A stretch of DNA of 64,000 bases from Alphaproteobacteria bacterium (GTDB lineage Bacteria > Pseudomonadota > Alphaproteobacteria > Caulobacterales > Caulobacteraceae). The notes beneath the pieces are model-generated. The model ran no database searches, was not told the DNA's origin, and worked only from the letters and a program-made list of their open reading frames with translations. The position numbers and the translations under genes are program-made. This document shows positions 21,795-29,850 of the stretch, one piece after another. The number at the start of each line of letters is the position of its first letter. Within the stretch, counting starts at the first letter, position 1. Location: the NCBI GenBank assembly GCA_018820275.1, contig JAHJOO010000066.1, positions 217,206 through 281,205 of the forward strand, read 5' to 3'.

Positions 21795-22445
21795 TCAGAA
21801 CATCAGATGCCTCATGCCGTGGGTGAGCATGCCGCCCAGCAGGCCGTTGATCACGACAGCTCCGGCGGTCAGGGTCAAGAGACCGAGGTAGACCACTTCT
21901 CGTGCCGCTTCCGGTCGTCGAACCCAATGTTCCTTGGCCCACCAGCTGAGAAGACCCAGGGCCGCGATCGAGGTCCCTAGCCATCGATGATAGGCGTGGG
22001 TCGCGTCGTCCCGTCCAGGCAGCCCCATGGCGAACCACCCCAACGCTACGGCGGCGATAGCGGAGATTGCGGCCAGTGCGATGATCACGCGCGTGCCTTG
22101 GGTCAGGACCGGGCGACGAAGCGTCAGGGCGGCGATCTCGAGAAGGGCGGCGACGAGAAACAGGGCGATGGGGAAGTGGACGGCGGCCGGATGCATGGCG
22201 CCGAGCCAACGATACAGCCGTTGCGGCATGGGTTTAGGGCCCTGATCCGCCATCTCCGCATGATCCATGTCGGAGGCCATGCCTTGCATGGCCGTCGTGC
22301 CCGACAGAGGTCCGTCGGCGGCCGACGCCGCGCTTTGGCTGCGGAACGACGTTGCCGGCTCATGATCCTCATGCGCGATTGCGGGAGCGCCAAGCGACAA
22401 GGCCAGTCCGAAGACCAGGCCAATGAGGAATTTGCGTCCTCCCAT
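21795..22445 (-). CDS. DUF2231 membrane protein with His/Met-rich periplasmic segment
   Basis: This 216-residue protein starts at ATG 22445, with GGAG about 8 bases upstream. A signal/anchor helix is followed by HEDHEPATSF and MQGMASDMDHAEMADQGPKP, a His/Met/Asp-rich stretch typical of periplasmic copper capture. Four hydrophobic helices follow, with the DUF2231 motif LGAMHPAAVHFPIALFLVAA. The end, MLTHGMRHLMF, is again rich in His and Met. It heads a leftward operon with SnoaL-like, DUF411 and PepSY genes and is divergent from the cnrYXH-like genes, so the shared 119-bp interval probably carries both promoters. Confidence 0.8.
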   Translation of the reverse strand: MGGRKFLIGLVFGLALSLGAPAIAHEDHEPATSFRSQSAASAADGPLSGTTAMQGMASDMDHAEMADQGPKPMPQRLYRWLGAMHPAAVHFPIALFLVAALLEIAALTLRRPVLTQGTRVIIALAAISAIAAVALGWFAMGLPGRDDATHAYHRWLGTSIAALGLLSWWAKEHWVRRPEAAREVVYLGLLTLTAGAVVINGLLGGMLTHGMRHLMF

Positions 22446-22564
22446 AATCTCGCTCCAATAGGCGTCCCTTCCTAGACCTACGCAGCACCAGGCCCCCTCC
22501 CCTCGTTGGAGGGATTGCGCGGGCACCGCCGTATGAGACTCTAGGGGCGCAAGGAGAGTGTTCG

Positions 22565-22846
22565 ATGTCGGTTGATCTGGATGACATTCTGACGAAATCG
22601 GCGGCGGCGCCGATCGGTCGGTCTCTCGACGGGCTGGAGTCTCTTGTCTGGAGCCGGGTCGAAGCCCTGCGTGGCGAGCGACTGGCTTCCCAGCTGCGTG
22701 TGGGGGCTGTAGCAATCGCCATGGTGACGGGTCTTACCGCGGGCGGGGTCGGCGCGACCGCTGCACCCCAGCCGCCCGGGGAAATGGCGATCTTCACGGT
22801 CGATGCGGGTCTTTCGCCGCTGGTGAGACTGGAAACCGGTCGATGA
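22565..22846 (+). CDS. CnrY-like anti-sigma membrane protein
   Basis: This 93-residue protein has a soluble N-terminal part (MSVDLDDILTKSAAAPIGRS), one hydrophobic helix (about 46-66, VGAVAIAMVTGLTAGGVGAT) and a short periplasmic tail. Its position directly before a CnrX-like sensor and an ECF sigma factor mirrors cnrYXH of Cupriavidus, where CnrY holds the sigma factor at the membrane until metal is sensed. Sequence similarity to known CnrY is weak, so the call depends on gene order and topology. Its stop overlaps the sensor start by 4 bp. Confidence 0.72.
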   Translation: MSVDLDDILTKSAAAPIGRSLDGLESLVWSRVEALRGERLASQLRVGAVAIAMVTGLTAGGVGATAAPQPPGEMAIFTVDAGLSPLVRLETGR

Positions 22847-23283
22847 TGCGCGGCTGGCGGGCGATCGCCCTCACGGCCGTGCTGGCGGCGCTGGCCAGCG
22901 GCGTGGGCACCTGGATTAGCGCGAGCTGGGTTCTGAGCCAGCGCGAAGCGCCGTCCCTGCACGACATCGTGCACCATGACCTGGAACTTTCGCCCGAGCA
23001 GCTGACGCGGATCGAGGCGATCGAAGCTCGGTTCGCGACGCGTCGACCCGCGCTCGAAGCGGAGGTTCAAGCGGCCAACCTCGAGCTGGCGCGCGCTATT
23101 GAACAGAGCGATGGCGACGGTCCCCAGGTGCAGGCGGCGGTCGATCATTTCCACGTTGCGATGGGCGCCCTGCAGAAGGAGACGATCGCCCACGTCTTCG
23201 AGATGCGGTCTGTGCTGACGCCTGCTCAGGCCGAGGTCTTCGATGATCGCATCGTCTCCGCGCTCGCGCCCGACGAGCGATAG
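22843..23283 (+). CDS. CnrX-like periplasmic metal sensor
   Basis: This 146-residue protein is anchored by one N-terminal helix and has a four-helix periplasmic domain. It shows the CnrX ligand set: LHDIVHHDLELSPEQ supplies the paired histidines, a helix Glu follows (IEARFATRRPALEAEV), and HVFEMR near residue 125 supplies the His and Met that bind Ni or Co in CnrX. The spacing is close to CnrX. Metal binding is expected to relax the hold of the CnrY-like protein on the downstream sigma factor. The exact metal cannot be told; copper is possible given the neighbours. Confidence 0.86.
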   Translation: MMRGWRAIALTAVLAALASGVGTWISASWVLSQREAPSLHDIVHHDLELSPEQLTRIEAIEARFATRRPALEAEVQAANLELARAIEQSDGDGPQVQAAVDHFHVAMGALQKETIAHVFEMRSVLTPAQAEVFDDRIVSALAPDER

Positions 23284-23291
23284 CGGTCCAG

Positions 23292-23888
23292 GTGGATGAT
23301 CCAGGCCCCCTTTCCGCGCGTGCGGCTGGAGGCGACCGCGCGGCCTTCAGCGAATTGATGCGACAGACCAAGACGGCTTTGTTCCGGGTCGTCCGCCGCT
23401 ACGCGGGGGATGAGCAGGACGCTTGGGATCTGCTGCAGGACACCTACGCGGCGGCCTGGATCAACATCCACCGCTACGATCCCACGCGGCCGTTCGAAGC
23501 CTGGATCCGGACCATCGCTCTCAACAAATGCAGGGATTGGAGCCGGCGGCGGATGGTGCGACGACTGATCCGAGGCGATGTGGATTTGGCATCGCCCGAG
23601 GCGATGTCGGTGGCGGATGGGCAGGAACCGGCGGACGACCAGATTGAGTCAAGCCGGAGGTTCTCCCGATTGAACGAGGCGATGAACCGCCTCCCGCCTC
23701 ATCTCAAAGCCCCACTTCTGCTCACCGCGATCGAAGGCCACAGCCAGGCGGAAACTGCCGACATGCTCGGCGTGTCGATCAAGGCGGTGGAGACACGGGT
23801 GGCCCGTGCCCGTCGAAAATTGCTGGAGCTTCTCGGCGACGATGGGCGTCGGGTCTCCGATAACGTCGCCCCGCGGTCGCGGGTGTGA
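23292..23888 (+). CDS. ECF sigma factor, CnrH-like
   Basis: This 198-residue sigma-70 family ECF protein starts at GTG 23292, 8 bp after the sensor stop. Region 2 is seen in ALFRVVRRYAGDEQDAWDLL, DTYAAAWINIHRYDPTRPFE and WIRTIALNKCRDWSRRRMV. Region 4 is seen in RLPPHLKAPLLLTAIEGHSQ and MLGVSIKAVETRVARARRKL, the promoter -35 helix-turn-helix. Together with the two upstream genes it forms a complete YXH signalling unit. Likely targets are the nearby copper genes and its own operon, but no shared promoter motif was established by eye. Confidence 0.9.
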   Translation: MDDPGPLSARAAGGDRAAFSELMRQTKTALFRVVRRYAGDEQDAWDLLQDTYAAAWINIHRYDPTRPFEAWIRTIALNKCRDWSRRRMVRRLIRGDVDLASPEAMSVADGQEPADDQIESSRRFSRLNEAMNRLPPHLKAPLLLTAIEGHSQAETADMLGVSIKAVETRVARARRKLLELLGDDGRRVSDNVAPRSRV

Positions 23889-23972
23889 GGGCTGGAGCCC
23901 GCCGCCGCGTAATTCAGTATGAAGGTGCTGCCGGAGTTTGGATCCGACAGTCGCCATCCAGGAGTTTGTCGC

Positions 23973-24296
23973 ATGAGAGTTTTGATCCTGGCCGCGGGCG
24001 CGGCGTTCACCTTGGCGGCCTGCCAGCCCGCCGCCGATCCCCAGCCTGTCGATGCGGAGGCGACGGCCGAGGTCACGCCGACAGCCCCAGTGGAGGCGGT
24101 TCCGGCAGCCGCAGCGGAGGAGGCCGCTTCGCCCCCGGCCGCCGCGGTCGAGGCGGCTCCATCGGCTCGGGCGCCGGCGCCCCGCCCGGCGCCCACGGCT
24201 GCGCCGGAGCCCGATCCGACGCCGCCGCCCGCCGATCCGATGGCGGGCCATGACATGTCCAAGATGGACGGCATGACCATGCCGCCCAAGCAGTAG
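23973..24296 (+). CDS. Ala/Pro-rich lipoprotein with Met/His tail
   Basis: This 107-residue lipoprotein starts at ATG 23973 with CCAGGAG 8 bases upstream. The signal MRVLILAAGAAFTLAAC ends in a lipobox (LAAC, Cys17). A long Ala/Pro/Glu-rich linker follows, and the C-terminus is MAGHDMSKMDGMTMPPKQ. The last 18 residues use the same GHDMS motif as the CopB repeats below, so it is probably a tethered copper-binding tail in the periplasm. The linker has no fold. It lies 26 bp before the second copC-like gene. Confidence 0.75.
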   Translation: MRVLILAAGAAFTLAACQPAADPQPVDAEATAEVTPTAPVEAVPAAAAEEAASPPAAAVEAAPSARAPAPRPAPTAAPEPDPTPPPADPMAGHDMSKMDGMTMPPKQ

Positions 24297-24322
24297 TTCG
24301 CCTCAAGCATCAGGAGTTTTTC

Positions 24323-24733
24323 ATGAAGTGCTCAATCCTTGCCGGTTTCGTCGCCCTCGCGGCCTTGGCCCCCCTCTCGATCGCCCAAGCCCAGAGCCAT
24401 TCCCATTCGGGCATGTCGGCTCAAGAACACACCGCCATGCAGACGCCGGCGTCTGGCGTCGTGACGAGCCCGGCGGACAACGCCATGCTCGCCGCTGCCC
24501 CTACGACGTTTTCGGCGACCTTTCCCCACGCCATGGTCCTGACGTCGCTGCGGTTGACCGGCGCGCCCTCCGGCGAGCCGATCGAAGTGGCGGTCGCCGC
24601 GGACGCACAGCCGGCGACCACCGTCACCACCCCCCTCCCCGTGTTGGCCCCCGGCTCCTACTCCGCCGCCTGGAGTGCGAAAGGCGCCGATGGACATGAA
24701 ATGACAGGCGTCGTGCGGTTCATGGTTCACTGA
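24323..24733 (+). CDS. CopC-domain copper-binding protein (second copy)
   Basis: This 136-residue protein has a signal peptide (residues 1-23, ending IAQAQ). A His/Met segment, SHSHSGMSAQEHTAMQ, is followed by a CopC domain (SPADNAMLAAAPTTFSATFP, then SAAWSAKGADGHEMTGVVRF). The DGHEMTG ligand loop is intact. Unlike copC at 16484, the histidine-containing start is extended and the strand after it reads FPHAMVL, so metal geometry may differ. It is the last gene before a strong terminator and belongs to the transcription unit following the ECF sigma factor. Confidence 0.86.
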   Translation: MKCSILAGFVALAALAPLSIAQAQSHSHSGMSAQEHTAMQTPASGVVTSPADNAMLAAAPTTFSATFPHAMVLTSLRLTGAPSGEPIEVAVAADAQPATTVTTPLPVLAPGSYSAAWSAKGADGHEMTGVVRFMVH

Positions 24734-24776
24734 GACGGCGGCCTCCTCCCCCGAGGGGCCAAGGCTGACGTGAAGG

Positions 24777-24807
24777 AACGCCGCGCAGTTCGCTGTGCGG
24801 CGTTTTT
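24777..24807 (+). terminator. Intrinsic terminator with UUCG loop
   Basis: AACGCCGCGCAG (24777-24788) and CTGTGCGGCGTT (24793-24804) form a 12-bp stem with one G-U pair. The stem closes the very stable TTCG tetraloop and is followed by TTT. It ends the rightward cnr-like/copC unit. Confidence 0.9.
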
Positions 24808-25168
24808 CGCGTCAGTGCTCAATGTCTCCCCTGGCGATTGATCTGACGGAGCGGTGTCGCGTCTGAGACGTCACTCGCCGCTACATCGAAGCACCCGGCA
24901 AGGTAGAAGCGTTGCAAAAGTCGATAGGCACTGCAGGCGGCGCCAGACGAGCTTGCCGGCTTGATGGCCGTCTTTGGCTTTGATCGCCCCGGCACCCTTA
25001 CTGGACATCTCGCCCGACCCGACTTTGTTGGAGAGCCGCTCATCGGAAACGCCGATGGCCACTAACGAGGCAGACCTCAGCGTTAGGAACGCACCCCGAC
25101 ACGCTGCGGCCACCTTGGACCCGACGACGACCCGCACAGGAGTGCCGCTGCGCCGAGCCTGCGAGCAG
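24808..25168. other. Gene-free interval between two convergent copper units
   Basis: No frame here has recognisable domains, a good ribosome site or a signal peptide. Short open frames exist on both strands, but their translations are arginine- and serine-rich shadows. It may be decayed DNA; nothing specific can be read from it. Confidence 0.4.
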
Positions 25169-25199
25169 CCGCTCCCTGGCTCGATGAGCCAGGGAGCGG
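25169..25199. repeat. Perfect 14-bp inverted repeat downstream of copB
   Basis: CCGCTCCCTGGCTC (25169-25182) and GAGCCAGGGAGCGG (25186-25199) are exact complements separated by GAT. It lies 27 bp beyond the copB stop on the minus strand. There is no T-tract on either side, so it is either a non-canonical bidirectional terminator or an mRNA 3'-end stabiliser. Confidence 0.65.
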
Positions 25200-25225
25200 A
25201 CAACGTCAGCCGAAGACGATGTGCC

Positions 25226-26653
25226 CTAGAACCACGTCCGGATACCGACCACAAACCGGGTCTCTTCCGAGTTCTTGCCATCGGCTTCGAGGAAGTCTGC
25301 CGTGCCCCCGAAGCTCTTGGTCCACTCCAGACCGACGTAGGGCGCGAACTCCTTGCGGAACTCATACCGTAGCCGCGCCCCGACCTGGAGCGTCGACAGG
25401 CCTGACCCGATCCCCAGCTCGGGGATGTCCTCCGCCGAAAACACCACCTCCGCCCGAGGCTGGACGATCCAGCGGTTGGTGATGCGTTGGTCGTATTCGG
25501 CCTCCGCCCGCGCCGTCAGCTCGCCCTTGTTGGAGAGGAACGCCGCAGCATCGACTTCGAACCAGTAGGGCGCCAGCCCCTGCACACCCACGACGAGGTC
25601 GGTCCGGTCGCCCTCGGGGCGGTAGGTCTGGCGCACGCCGGCCTGGAAGTCGAAGAACGGTCGGATCGCGCGGCTGTAGAGGGCCTGGAGCTCCGCCTCT
25701 TCGACGTCGCCGTCGAATGCCCCCTCCCCTTCGGATTTCCACCAGAAGCGGGTGATGTCTCCGCCGATCCATCCTTGGGCATCCCAGCCGAATCCCTCTT
25801 CGCCGTCTCCAAAGCTGGCTTCGAGCTGGTCGAGGATGACGGCGGTGGTGCGCACGTCCCCATTTTCGACCCGCAGCTGCTCGCGCGCCGCCGCCATCTC
25901 CGCAGGATCGAAGAAAGCGTCGGCGGCGTGGGCCGGGCCGCGCGTCGCACCCGGCGGGAGAGGCATCTCGGGCGGGCGACCCGGATTGTCCGCGCTCGTC
26001 GGCACGTTCGGCGGCATGGCCATGGCGGACATATCATGCCCAGGGGGCATCTGGCCCATGGCGGACATGTCGTGCCCCGCGTGAGGGTCCGGCTGACCGG
26101 CCGTGGCCGGCCGCTGGCCAGCCTGCATCGCCGACATGTCGTGGCCGGCGTGTGGATCCGGCTGGCTTCCGGCGGACGACTGTTGGCCGCTCTGCATGGT
26201 CGACATGTCGTGGCCCGCCGGCATAGCCGGGGCCGCCGCCGCCTGACCCATGGCCGACATGTCATGCCCGGCGTGAGGGTTCGGCTGAACGCCGGTTGGG
26301 GCTGGCTGGCTGGTCTGCATCGTCGACATGTCGTGGCCGGCGTGAAGATCGTGATGGCCGGACCCTGTCGGCGCAGCCTGCCCCATCGCCGACATATCGT
26401 GGCCCGCGTGCGGATCCGTCGCCGCCTGCGCCCGCTCGGGCACGGCGCCGATCGGGCAGACGGGGGCGCCAGGCGCGCCAGCCCGGGACGGATCTCCGGT
26501 CGGTGCGCCGCGCCGCACACAGCCCGCCGGCAGCGGGGCGGCGGGCTGTGCAGCGGCCGATGCCGGTCGGTGCCCGGCGTGGCTCTGAGCAAAGACCGGG
26601 CTGGCCGAGGCGGCGATCAGCAGGGGAACGAGACCGACAGATCGGCGGATCAT
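25226..26653 (-). CDS. copB: CopB outer-membrane copper resistance protein with seven GHDMS repeats
   Basis: This 475-residue protein starts at ATG 26653 with AAGGAGG six bases upstream, and its ATG overlaps the copA stop (ATGA). A signal peptide (1-22) is followed by a linker with two cysteines. Seven copies of GHDMS[A/T]M lie between residues 81 and 211, enough to bind many copper ions. The C-terminal 240 residues are the CopB beta-barrel (GWDAQGWIGGDITRFWWKSE, YSRAIRPFFDFQAGVRQTYR, YEFRKEFAPYVGLEWTKSFG) ending in WF, the outer-membrane sorting signal. Family repeats are usually fewer or more degenerate. Confidence 0.93.
   Translation of the reverse strand: MIRRSVGLVPLLIAASASPVFAQSHAGHRPASAAAQPAAPLPAGCVRRGAPTGDPSRAGAPGAPVCPIGAVPERAQAATDPHAGHDMSAMGQAAPTGSGHHDLHAGHDMSTMQTSQPAPTGVQPNPHAGHDMSAMGQAAAAPAMPAGHDMSTMQSGQQSSAGSQPDPHAGHDMSAMQAGQRPATAGQPDPHAGHDMSAMGQMPPGHDMSAMAMPPNVPTSADNPGRPPEMPLPPGATRGPAHAADAFFDPAEMAAAREQLRVENGDVRTTAVILDQLEASFGDGEEGFGWDAQGWIGGDITRFWWKSEGEGAFDGDVEEAELQALYSRAIRPFFDFQAGVRQTYRPEGDRTDLVVGVQGLAPYWFEVDAAAFLSNKGELTARAEAEYDQRITNRWIVQPRAEVVFSAEDIPELGIGSGLSTLQVGARLRYEFRKEFAPYVGLEWTKSFGGTADFLEADGKNSEETRFVVGIRTWF
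26021..26413 (-). repeat. Coding tandem repeat: seven His/Met copper motifs in copB
   Basis: The DNA encoding residues 81-211 of CopB repeats GHDMSAM or GHDMSTM seven times at irregular spacing of about 15-22 codons, often as DPHAGHDMSAM. At DNA level the cores are near-identical (for example GACATGTCG), which makes the tract prone to slippage and copy-number change. Confidence 0.85.
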
Positions 26654-28518
26654 GACGCGCCTCCTTCCAAGGGACGAACAGTGACCACATTGAACATGCC
26701 GGCGTGCATGTGCATCAGCATGTGGCAGTGGAAGGCCCAGTCGCCCGGCGCGTCCGCGGTCAGATCGAAGGTGACCTTGCCTCCCGGCGCGACGTTGACC
26801 GTGTGTTTGAGCGGCTGATGTCCTTCGGGTCCGCCCGTCACCAGCTCGAAGAAGTGGCCGTGCAGGTGGATGGGGTGGGCCATCATCGTGTCGTTGACCA
26901 GGGTCACCCGCACCCGCTCGTTCAGCTCGAAGCGGATCGGCTCGACGATCTCGGAAAACTTTCTCCCGTCGAAGCCCCACATGAACCGTTCCATGTTGCC
27001 GGTCAGGTGGATCTCCATCGTCCGGGACGGCGGGCGCTGATCCTTGTTCGGCGCCAGCGACACCAGGTCGGTGTAGACCAGCACACGGTGGGGAACGTCC
27101 TGTAGCCCGAGCGGGCGCTCGCCAAGCCGGTTGGCCGGAGCCATAGCGATGGAGTCCACGCCCACCCCGACGGCCATGTCAGGCGGGGCATTGTTCGGGT
27201 CGCGCATATTCATGCCCGCCATCCCGCCATGAGCCATCCCGGCCATCGCACCCCCGGACTGCGTCGCCATGGCGCCGTGATCCATCCCCGCCATGGCTCC
27301 GCCCGCGGAACCGGCCATGGCCCCATGGTCCATTCCCGCCATCGCACCATTCTGTGAGCCACCCATCGCGCCATGGTCCATTCCGGCCATGTTCCCGTGA
27401 TCCATGCCGCCCATACCCATGTCGCGCATGGTCAGGTTCGGGACCTCGCGCAGCGGCGGAACCTCGGCCGTCATGCCTAGGCGGGGGGCCAAGGTGGCCC
27501 GGCCCATTCCGGAGCGGTCGATGGCCTCGGAGACGATGGTGTAGGCGCGGTCCTCGGTCGGCCGGACGATGACGTCATACGTCTCGGCGACCGAGATCTG
27601 GAACTCGTCGGTCTCGACGGGACGCACGTTCTCGCCGTCGGCATTAACCACCGTCATCGGCAGGCCGGGGATGCGGACGTTGAAGATCGACATGGCCGAG
27701 GCGTTGATGACGCGCAGCCGGACCCGTTCTCCCGGCCGGAACAGGCCCGTCCAGTTCTCCTGGGGCCCGTGACCGTTGATCAGATAGGTGTAGGTGGTGC
27801 CGTTGACGTCGAGGATGTCGCGCGGATCCATCCGCATTTCGCCCCACATCCGGCGCTCTTCCAGGCTGAAGCGGTCGCTGCCGTCGAAGAGACCTGAAAG
27901 GCTGGTCCGTTGCCGGTTGAAGTAGCCAGGGCTCTTCTTCAGCTTGTCGAGGATTTCATGCGGATTCATGAAACTCCAGTCCGACAGGACCAGCACATGC
28001 TCGCGGTCGTAGGCCACGGGGTCGGCGCCCGCCGGGTCGACGACGATCGGGCCGTAGTGCCCCAGAGCCTCCTGAAGGCCGGAGTGGCTATGGTACCAGA
28101 AGGTTCCCGATTGGATCAGCGGGAACTCGTACACGAAGGTCTCGCGGGGGCGGATGCCGGGGAAGCTGACCCCCGGAACGCCATCCATGTGGAACGGGAG
28201 AAGAATGCCGTGCCAGTGAATGGAGGTGTCTTCGTCCAGGGTGTTGGTCACCGACAGCCGCACATTCTGGCCTTCCCGCAGGCGCAGAAGCGGCGCGGGG
28301 AGCACGCCGTTGATCGTGGTGGCCGTAGCGGTCCGCCCGTTCACGGTGAAGGGAGAATGACCGATGGTCAGATCGACGTTCGGGCCCGTCAGCGTGGGCA
28401 GGTCGGCCCGCAACCCCGGTGAGCCCGTCTGGGCCCAGGCGGGCATCAGGCCCTGCAAGGCCGCAAGGCCCGCCCCCGCGGTGGCGCCGCGCAGCAGCAT
28501 TCGACGATCCAGCTTCAT
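26650..28518 (-). CDS. copA: CopA multicopper oxidase, copper resistance
   Basis: This 622-residue periplasmic oxidase of the PcoA/CopA type is thought to oxidise Cu(I) and bind excess copper. A twin-arginine signal (DRRMLLRGATAGAG) leads to cleavage after AWAQ (residue 30). Copper sites are complete: HWHG (101-104), WYHSH (141-145), HPIHLHGH (548-555) and HCHMLMHMHAGM (597-608). Residues 364-438 form a Met/His-rich insert with repeats of MDHGAM/MDHGNM. copB follows with overlapping stop and start. The leader upstream contains an inverted repeat. Confidence 0.96.
   Translation of the reverse strand: MKLDRRMLLRGATAGAGLAALQGLMPAWAQTGSPGLRADLPTLTGPNVDLTIGHSPFTVNGRTATATTINGVLPAPLLRLREGQNVRLSVTNTLDEDTSIHWHGILLPFHMDGVPGVSFPGIRPRETFVYEFPLIQSGTFWYHSHSGLQEALGHYGPIVVDPAGADPVAYDREHVLVLSDWSFMNPHEILDKLKKSPGYFNRQRTSLSGLFDGSDRFSLEERRMWGEMRMDPRDILDVNGTTYTYLINGHGPQENWTGLFRPGERVRLRVINASAMSIFNVRIPGLPMTVVNADGENVRPVETDEFQISVAETYDVIVRPTEDRAYTIVSEAIDRSGMGRATLAPRLGMTAEVPPLREVPNLTMRDMGMGGMDHGNMAGMDHGAMGGSQNGAMAGMDHGAMAGSAGGAMAGMDHGAMATQSGGAMAGMAHGGMAGMNMRDPNNAPPDMAVGVGVDSIAMAPANRLGERPLGLQDVPHRVLVYTDLVSLAPNKDQRPPSRTMEIHLTGNMERFMWGFDGRKFSEIVEPIRFELNERVRVTLVNDTMMAHPIHLHGHFFELVTGGPEGHQPLKHTVNVAPGGKVTFDLTADAPGDWAFHCHMLMHMHAGMFNVVTVRPLEGGAS
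27205..27429 (-). repeat. Coding Met/His repeat tract in copA
   Basis: Residues 364-438 of CopA contain imperfect repeats of AGMDHGAM alternating with Gly/Ala/Ser spacers (four DHG[A/N]M copies, plus AHGGM and GMNM). The corresponding DNA repeats a short CCATGGTCCAT-like core. Such tracts bind extra Cu(I) and vary in length between homologues. Confidence 0.8.
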
Positions 28519-28538
28519 GGGATGCTCCTGAAAGACGG

Positions 28539-28565
28539 GATCGCCGCCTCCGCGAGACGGCGATC
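28539..28565. promoter_or_regulatory. Inverted repeat in the copA leader
   Basis: GATCGCCG (28539-28546) and CGGCGATC (28558-28565) form a perfect 8-bp dyad with an 11-base spacer, 21-47 bp upstream of the copA ATG. It could be an operator or a leader hairpin. Function is unproven. Confidence 0.4.
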
Positions 28566-28656
28566 TATAGGGTTTTACGCAGACGCGACGGTCGGCCCTC
28601 GCGACAGGCTGCCGCAGTGCCGGCCCGGCGAACGATTTCCGACGCCAGGTGCGGGA

Positions 28657-29127
28657 CTACCGCCGCGCGAGGAGCGCCTTCATCTGCGCGATCTCCTGTT
28701 CCTGGGATCTGACGATGTCCTCGCAAAGACCGAGGACCTCAGGATCCGTCAAGGACGCCTGCTGACACATGAGGATTGCGCCCGAATGGTGCGGGATCAT
28801 CGAGCGCAGGAACTCGGTGTCGCCCACCGCCGCCTGCGTCCGCATGCCGTACAAGCTGCCAAGGAACACCAGGGCGGCGGCACCGCCGATGAGCAGATTG
28901 GTCCGCTTCGACGGATACATCGATCGCATGAAGATCAACATGAGGATCGCCATGGGCGAAACCATCATCAAGGTCATGTATACGTTGTTGAGATTGAAGT
29001 AAAAATGATCGAGCGAGGCGATCATCGTGTACATCACCAAATACATGATGATGAAATCCAGGACGAGCTCCAGCCCGAACGACCGGTAGCTCCCCTTCAT
29101 CGTGTGTCCTGCGTTCATGGTCTCCAT
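28657..29127 (-). CDS. DUF305 protein with N-terminal membrane helices
   Basis: This 156-residue protein starts at ATG 29127 behind GGAGGG. Three hydrophobic helices (LELVLDFIIMYLVMYTMIAS, VYMTLMMVSPMAILMLIFM, LLIGGAAALVFLGSLYGMRT) precede a short C-terminal DUF305 unit carrying SMIPHHSGAILMCQQAS. The HH and Met residues there are typical metal-binding positions of this family. The N-terminal METMNAGHTMKG adds Met and His. It is upstream of copA on the same strand and 27 bp after the tandem DUF305 gene. A role in periplasmic copper handling is inferred. Confidence 0.85.
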   Translation of the reverse strand: METMNAGHTMKGSYRSFGLELVLDFIIMYLVMYTMIASLDHFYFNLNNVYMTLMMVSPMAILMLIFMRSMYPSKRTNLLIGGAAALVFLGSLYGMRTQAAVGDTEFLRSMIPHHSGAILMCQQASLTDPEVLGLCEDIVRSQEQEIAQMKALLARR

Positions 29128-29154
29128 GGATCCGCCCTCCTTCAAACGCCCATC

Positions 29155-29850
29155 TTACCCAGCCCCCGGTCGACCGGCGCCGGCCGGGTGGGCGTCCAGC
29201 CAAGCGCGCAGCTCAGCGATGTCCGCCGTCTGCATCTCGACCGTCTTCTGCGCCATGCGCCGGATGTCGGCGTCGTCACTTTCGCGCAGCACGACCTGCG
29301 ACATGTCGAGCGCGCCCTGGTGATGGGCGATCATCTTGCGGGCCCAGGTCTCGTCCGTGTCGGCGCCCACCGCGGCCATCATGGCGTCCTTCATCTTGGC
29401 TTCGGCCGACATGAAGGGGTTCTCCGCCTCCGCCCCTGTCGCCGCTGCTCCCGCAGCCGCGCCTCCGTTCGTCTCGAGCCAACGCCGAAGCTCGGCGATG
29501 TCGCCTGTCTGCATTTCGAGGGTCTTCTGCGCCATCCGCCGGATTTCCGCGTCTTGGGTGTCCCGCAGAACGATCTCGGACATGTCGAGCGCCCCCTGGT
29601 GATGGGGTATCATCTTGCGCGCCCACGTCTCGCCGGCATCCGCTCCCGTCGCCGCCATCATCGCCTCGTGCATCTTCGTCTCGGCGGCCGCGAACGGCGT
29701 CTGCGCCATCGCCATCGGCTCTTGGGCGGGCGCCGAGGCCTCGGATGACGCCTGCGCGGCCGGCTCTGCGGCCGGGCTGCAGGCCGCGATCACGACAGAG
29801 GAACAGCCGAGGGCCAAAAGGGACAGACGTGTGAGGGTCGGTGTGGACAT
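29155..29850 (-). CDS. Lipoprotein with two tandem DUF305 domains
   Basis: This 231-residue protein has a lipoprotein signal ending VIAAC (Cys24) and an Ala/Glu-rich linker. Two DUF305 repeats follow, about residues 52-120 and 145-220, that are clearly duplicates. Both contain a WARKMI.HHQGALDMS core and a RRMAQKTLEMQT-type helix followed by DIAELR.WL. Each repeat carries the HH pair and Met-rich positions expected to bind metal. Family members usually have one domain, or two that are more divergent. It is the first gene of the leftward DUF305-copAB set. Confidence 0.88.
   Translation of the reverse strand: MSTPTLTRLSLLALGCSSVVIAACSPAAEPAAQASSEASAPAQEPMAMAQTPFAAAETKMHEAMMAATGADAGETWARKMIPHHQGALDMSEIVLRDTQDAEIRRMAQKTLEMQTGDIAELRRWLETNGGAAAGAAATGAEAENPFMSAEAKMKDAMMAAVGADTDETWARKMIAHHQGALDMSQVVLRESDDADIRRMAQKTVEMQTADIAELRAWLDAHPAGAGRPGAG

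Noticed and set aside
24871..25365. Minus-strand 164-codon frame considered as a transposase remnant
   Set aside because: No DDE or HTH motif is visible, no terminal inverted repeats flank it, and its left part overlaps the copB 3' end in another frame.
26021..26413. Repeats in copB considered as a CRISPR array or DNA repeat locus
   Set aside because: The repeats are in frame, encode a consistent copper motif and have irregular spacing; there are no unique spacers and no cas genes.
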